From the IMG/VR virus record IMGVR_UViG_3300043420_001884, positions 1 to 36,093 of that record: a DNA stretch of 36,093 nt; one strand, 5' to 3'. Shown here piece after piece: positions 33,201-36,093 of this stretch; positions within the stretch are counted from its first letter, which is position 1, and each line of letters opens with the position of its first letter. Under the pieces are notes generated by a model, which saw only the letters and a list, made by a program, of their open reading frames with translations, did not search any database and had not been told where the DNA came from. The position numbers and the translations under genes are program-made. The DNA comes from a virus.

Positions 33201-36093
33201 GAAAAATTAGATTGGACTCCAATTTTATGGGAACCATTTAACTTAAATAAATTTGTACTTAATCCCGATAAAATTACTGTATCATCATTTTCAAAGTCAT
33301 TTTCTGGGGGAATACTTATTTTTATTTTTTTAGAATCCTGCCAAGTTACAATAGAATTGTTATAAGTATTTTGAGTTGTGGTAATATCTAAAATTTCTTT
33401 ACCACCAATTTCAGATACCTTTGCTAATATATTTACATCAGGCTCATTAAATAAAATTTTGTCTCCAATTTTATAGTTAGCTCCTCCGTTTATAATATCA
33501 AAACTATCAATTTTTCCTGATTTTATAGACTCAATTAAAACCTTTTGTCTTAAAAGCTCATTAGATTCTACTATAAAATCATTACCAGCAAATTTATCAT
33601 TCACTTTATAAGGTAAAGTATTTCTTATTAAATTGCTTGAATTGAAATCATAATCTTGTGTTATCTGATATAAATCATTACTATTAAAATATGATCTATA
33701 TCTTGGTCCAATAAAATAAGGAAAACTACCAATAAAAGAGTCTGAATATGAATCTACTTTTATAGTTGCAAAATATGCATAAACTCCATTGGGGAATTCT
33801 GGTGTTTTGCAATATCTGCCATTATATTGATCAAGATCTCCACTATTATCAAAAATAAAATCGTCTAGGAAAAATTCATCATCAAAATTACTAGGTCTAT
33901 TGTAAACATTAGTTTTTTTATACCCAGAAATTAACTCTTTTGGGGGTGAATTTGAATCATCTGGATCGGAATATCCATAAGGGCCATAAATGGGATTGCC
34001 GTCAAATGCCCAACCGATTATTGGTGAATGGAAATTTCCAGAATCATTAAAAATATTTGCTAGTTTTGAAGAGTATGATGTTATTGCATACTGCAAACCA
34101 TTGTTACTTTTTGCAACTATTTCACTAGAAATTTTTCTGTAGAATTGATTTAATGTGTCGGTTTGTTCAAAGGTTCCAGTTTTATATGCATTATTAATTG
34201 TCAATGACCTAACAACTGCATTTAAATTTGCATTTATTCCAGCAGATTTTGGAACAATTGTAGTATTCTTGTCCTCATAACCACTACCAGAATTGAGGAC
34301 TTCAACATCAACAATTTTATTATTTAATAATATTGGCTTTAATACTACTCCCTTACCGCTACTGGAAAAGACCTCTAAATCTGGATATGAATAGTAATCA
34401 ACTCCTCCATATTGAACCTGTACATCTATAATTTCTCCTGAAGATATGATAGGCTTAAATTGAGCACTTTTTCCATTTTTAATATTAATTTTTGGTGGAT
34501 TTTTTAAATTAACTATAGTTGAACCGTAATCTTGACCACTTTCATAGACGTATACATCTACTATTTCCCCCCTAACAACTGGAGTTGCCTCTATAGTCCC
34601 AAAAAATGCAGTTGATCCAATTCCAGGAATTGAATATTCGATATTTAATTCAATATTTGGATATTTAAATACTTGATAACCACTTCCAGAGCTTCCAAAT
34701 TTTACTATTTTTCCTCGATTAAAATTCTCAATACTTGTTCCACCTATTCCAGCATCTACCAATTGGAATGAATTTTTATCTGAATTTAAAATATAGTAAT
34801 TATTCAATGTACTTAAGCCAACAATTCCGACTCCTATTTCAGATTCAGTATTTTCAAAAGAATAACTAATCAATTCCCCATCAGAAAATCCATGATTATC
34901 AAAATTTATAGTACTATTAAATGTTGATATATTGTCCGTAGAAACTATTAACTTTCTATTTGTATATCCAGAACCTGGATCTATAACAATAATTTCTGAT
35001 AATGTGTTGACTTCTTTAGTTTTAAACTTGTGTATTCCAGAGTTTCCAATTGTAGTTATTCCAATTGTATTAATTCCTGATACATAGTTATCCAATGATG
35101 GATACAGCTGTATAGTCTTATCATTTATCACTTTAATAAAATAGCTGGAATTAGTTACGAGTGTGTCTCCAGTATCTGCATTAGATACTTTAAACTCAGA
35201 TATTCCCAATTCCCTATTCCCATTACTATCATAAATTATTTCTTGTCCATTTGAAAAACTATGTGGCAATAAAAATGTAATTGTCTCCAAATCCACATCA
35301 ATACCACCACCATTTTGTATCAATCTTGCATCAAAATTAATTTCTCTCTGATATGGTTTAACAACTGGCTCCAAGATAGCACCAATACCATTTCCACCAG
35401 TTATAGATACTTTTACATCCTCCCCTATACTAAATTCTTGTTTAGAAACAAATACTTTTTCTACAGATCCAGATATAACTGGCTGTATTTTTGCATCGCC
35501 ATATGAAAATTCCAATACTGGTGGATTAATTACATCATAACCAAGACCACCATTAAATACTTGAACACTTTCAATAGGACCATAATAAATTTTATCATTT
35601 GTTTTATAACTAAGTATTTCTACACCATTTACTAACATCCCAACAGGGCCAACTGGTGTATTATAAGTGTCATTGATATTATCATCATTAAAATTTGTAT
35701 TAAATTTTCGTAAAAGCTTTTGTGGGGATATTTCTTGTTCTTTTTGTGAAAATAAAATTATATTGTGATTTCCAGATAGAGTATCAAATAGTGGATTGCC
35801 AAATTCATAATAATTGTTAGTGTTAATTAAAGGTAAAGATGTGTATAATCTAATACTTCTTTTATCTTCACTTATTACTTTAACGTAATAGACTGAAGTA
35901 GAATCTAAATCTTCAATAGCAGTTTCATCGAATATATATGAAACTGCATCACCGTCTAAAAATGATGCACTTTGGTCTAAAGTTAAGATAGAATACTTTT
36001 CTGTCTCTGAATTATATCCTTCAAGATGTGATATAGTATACTTGTATAAATTCGTTTCAATTTTATAATCTGGTAAAGAATTGGATGCAATAT
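30284..36093 (-). CDS. Giant YHYH-domain structural protein (5' end outside window)
   Basis: The frame stays open from its stop at 30284 to the window edge, so at least 1935 codons are present and the true start lies beyond 36093. The Met at 35638 is internal: the 151 codons before it continue the same kind of protein, ending NDTYNTPVGPVG just before it. At about 33695-34055 is a YHYH-type domain: HSPIIGWAFDGNPIYGPYG, then LDQYNGRYCKTPEFPNGVYA and FPYFIG. Around it are many GxGY beta units and at least four copies of a unit like HGYKTGQKVYYDSS...YYILKIDDNSFKL. The C-terminus ends with VDTINYFDLVVDANILSN. Position next to the wedge genes suggests a baseplate, fibre or spike role. Confidence 0.85.
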   Translation of the reverse strand, partial: IASNSLPDYKIETNLYKYTISHLEGYNSETEKYSILTLDQSASFLDGDAVSYIFDETAIEDLDSTSVYYVKVISEDKRSIRLYTSLPLINTNNYYEFGNPLFDTLSGNHNIILFSQKEQEISPQKLLRKFNTNFNDDNINDTYNTPVGPVGMLVNGVEILSYKTNDKIYYGPIESVQVFNGGLGYDVINPPVLEFSYGDAKIQPVISGSVEKVFVSKQEFSIGEDVKVSITGGNGIGAILEPVVKPYQREINFDARLIQNGGGIDVDLETITFLLPHSFSNGQEIIYDSNGNRELGISEFKVSNADTGDTLVTNSSYFIKVINDKTIQLYPSLDNYVSGINTIGITTIGNSGIHKFKTKEVNTLSEIIVIDPGSGYTNRKLIVSTDNISTFNSTINFDNHGFSDGELISYSFENTESEIGVGIVGLSTLNNYYILNSDKNSFQLVDAGIGGTSIENFNRGKIVKFGSSGSGYQVFKYPNIELNIEYSIPGIGSTAFFGTIEATPVVRGEIVDVYVYESGQDYGSTIVNLKNPPKINIKNGKSAQFKPIISSGEIIDVQVQYGGVDYYSYPDLEVFSSSGKGVVLKPILLNNKIVDVEVLNSGSGYEDKNTTIVPKSAGINANLNAVVRSLTINNAYKTGTFEQTDTLNQFYRKISSEIVAKSNNGLQYAITSYSSKLANIFNDSGNFHSPIIGWAFDGNPIYGPYGYSDPDDSNSPPKELISGYKKTNVYNRPSNFDDEFFLDDFIFDNSGDLDQYNGRYCKTPEFPNGVYAYFATIKVDSYSDSFIGSFPYFIGPRYRSYFNSNDLYQITQDYDFNSSNLIRNTLPYKVNDKFAGNDFIVESNELLRQKVLIESIKSGKIDSFDIINGGANYKIGDKILFNEPDVNILAKVSEIGGKEILDITTTQNTYNNSIVTWQDSKKIKISIPPENDFENDDTVILSGLSTNLFKLNGSHKIGVQSNFSYLNKDIGDFSTTGIVTTISLSYIPENISVGSSLNIENEIFGVLNVYESLSALRVSRVISGAAHTSSTLVNFFPNSFTIDFESDFFDSKLNEIVYFNPTETIGVGTTPGITKPILYYINDVQYKANVPTQAIFLPNHPFKTNDKVILSVPPNLGPFGKFTVRNTPGDSSFNIPISGDQQELYVINYSKDYIGIVTNVGLTSTSKGLFFTYSGFDSYYYNLRTDYTQEYCNIERFKSKVVTKTQHNLTRNDKISLSIKPSSSGASSTIFYVKYNISNKLILLNERNISSGINITNNTISYNSHGYKTGQKVYYDSSDSVASGLNIGIYYILKIDDNSFKLCETYNDAFLDKPNTVNINTVGGNGQTISEINPKLSVIKNNNLVFDLSDPSLAGYELNLYYDNSFNKQFILIDADSSFNILRVGIPGVTPNASLTLKYSDDVPKNLFYNLDSFGIGIIADKTDPDYSKIEFIDSNYNGSYSVYNTLGAGSTSFSISLYKKPEVLAYTKDDCDLLEYKTNSKSSEGSIKNIKIYSSGNEYDYIPTFAGVSSSSNGIGAYIVPQSKDIGLAKDIKIVTNGFDYPSDKTLRPTAAIPYIITLKNSETINSINVIYGGNKYLNPPDVVVINTETLETIDTGILIANLSGLSIGSIDVDVSPKQLPSTPVTIKTINNTNGISISEIQSSNSGIVTCILTTPIAGFSTDPFSTGDKIFVEGIQKYGSGGDGFNSSDYGYQFFEVSFYESGSNPGKLIYDISSFTNNPGIAKTIQDSFAAIINYDDYPRFEVIQTPGKFFIGESIYTDIGYGFEERDLNVKYESGTFLRLSGTYELSKNEIIRGKESYIEGVVSDFNVSNEKFNISSYSSERLGWFDNIGKLNESTQVISDNDYYQNLSYSIKSTKEWDSIESIVNNMLHTSGLKNFADTEFITSVQVRDRSGISTAIESQLSIINDNINEVRVDTINYFDLVVDANILSN
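32155..32330 (-). repeat. HGxxxGxxVxY...YYIxxxxxxSFKL unit (most C-terminal copy)
   Basis: This protein-level repeat unit reads NNTISYNSHGYKTGQKVYYD, then GIYYILKIDDNSFKLCET. Similar units lie at about 34757-34925 (NHGFSDGELISY, YYILNSDKNSFQL), 35095-35300 (PHSFSNGQEIIYD, YFIKVINDKTIQL) and 35845-36000 (SFLDGDAVSY, YYVKVISEDKRSIRL). The giant protein thus contains a string of related small beta domains. Confidence 0.65.
33695..34055 (-). other. YHYH-type domain within the giant protein
   Basis: The segment has HSPIIGWAFDGNPIYGPYG at its start, an acidic middle, and DQYNGRYCKTPEFPNGVYAY with FPYFIGPRYRS at its end. This is the layout of the YHYH family (PF14240), which also occurs in bacterial and eukaryotic proteins of unknown function. 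I recall the same domain in structural proteins of T4-like cyanophages. Confidence 0.8.

Noticed and set aside
30284-35638. Treating the Met at 35638 as the true start of the YHYH giant
   Set aside because: The same frame has no stop for the 151 codons from there to the window edge, and the upstream codons contain another copy of the protein's repeat unit. The gene is partial at its 5' end.
1-36093. tRNA genes, homing endonucleases, integrase, auxiliary metabolic genes or toxin-antitoxin pairs
   Set aside because: Genes are packed almost end to end. No gap is long enough for a tRNA apart from short promoter gaps, and no protein shows motifs of these classes. No stretch over 300 nt lacks a gene.

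Overview
The window is a piece of the late, virion-structure region of a T4-like marine myovirus genome, most probably a cyanophage (Prochlorococcus/Synechococcus host). A T4-like phage of another low-GC marine bacterium, such as a pelagiphage, is the main alternative. Protein resemblances to T4 gp8, gp13-gp23 and to cyanophage-type giant structural proteins support this. These matches rest on recognised motifs and remembered family members, because no search could be run. All genes lie on the minus strand, so transcription runs from high to low coordinates. The DNA is AT-rich and almost entirely coding. No host genes, tRNAs, integrase, CRISPR array or insertion sequence were seen.

Layout in the direction of transcription. 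(1) 36093-24066, baseplate wedge region: a giant protein whose 5' end is outside the window and which carries a YHYH domain, a second giant protein (1532 aa), and gp8. (2) 24062-16126: a 2517-aa DUF4815/gp10-like protein and two small conserved genes. (3) 16076-12587, neck and packaging: gp13, gp14, gp15 and the terminase small subunit gp16, partly coupled by TAATG junctions. (4) 12563-10135: an accessory cassette of four genes inserted between the two terminase subunit genes. It encodes a modular basic protein, a small protein with a capsid-targeting-like N-terminus, a beta-rich 244-aa protein and an 85-aa repeat protein. (5) 10119-5270: terminase large subunit gp17, tail sheath gp18 and tail tube gp19. 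(6) 5237-60, head: portal gp20, a 57-aa prohead core protein, protease gp21, scaffold gp22 and major capsid protein gp23. The head block ends at a strong UUCG-tetraloop terminator at the window's left edge.

How the parts work together. gp20 nucleates the prohead around the gp22 and gp67-like core, gp23 forms the shell, and gp21 matures it. gp16 and gp17 package DNA, and gp13, gp14 and gp15 join the head to the gp18/gp19 tail. gp8 and the giant proteins form the baseplate wedge or attached fibres. T4-type late promoter octamers (TATAAATA or near matches) sit just upstream of several of these genes, often overlapping the preceding stop codon.

The least ordinary parts are three. The first is the cassette between gp16 and gp17, which looks like capsid-packaged cargo cleaved by gp21. 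The second is a set of short beta modules shared by the neck protein, gp8 and the three giant proteins. The third is sequence architecture inside the scaffold genes: a 44-bp perfect direct repeat in gene 22 and a 24-bp perfect palindrome in the 57-aa gene.
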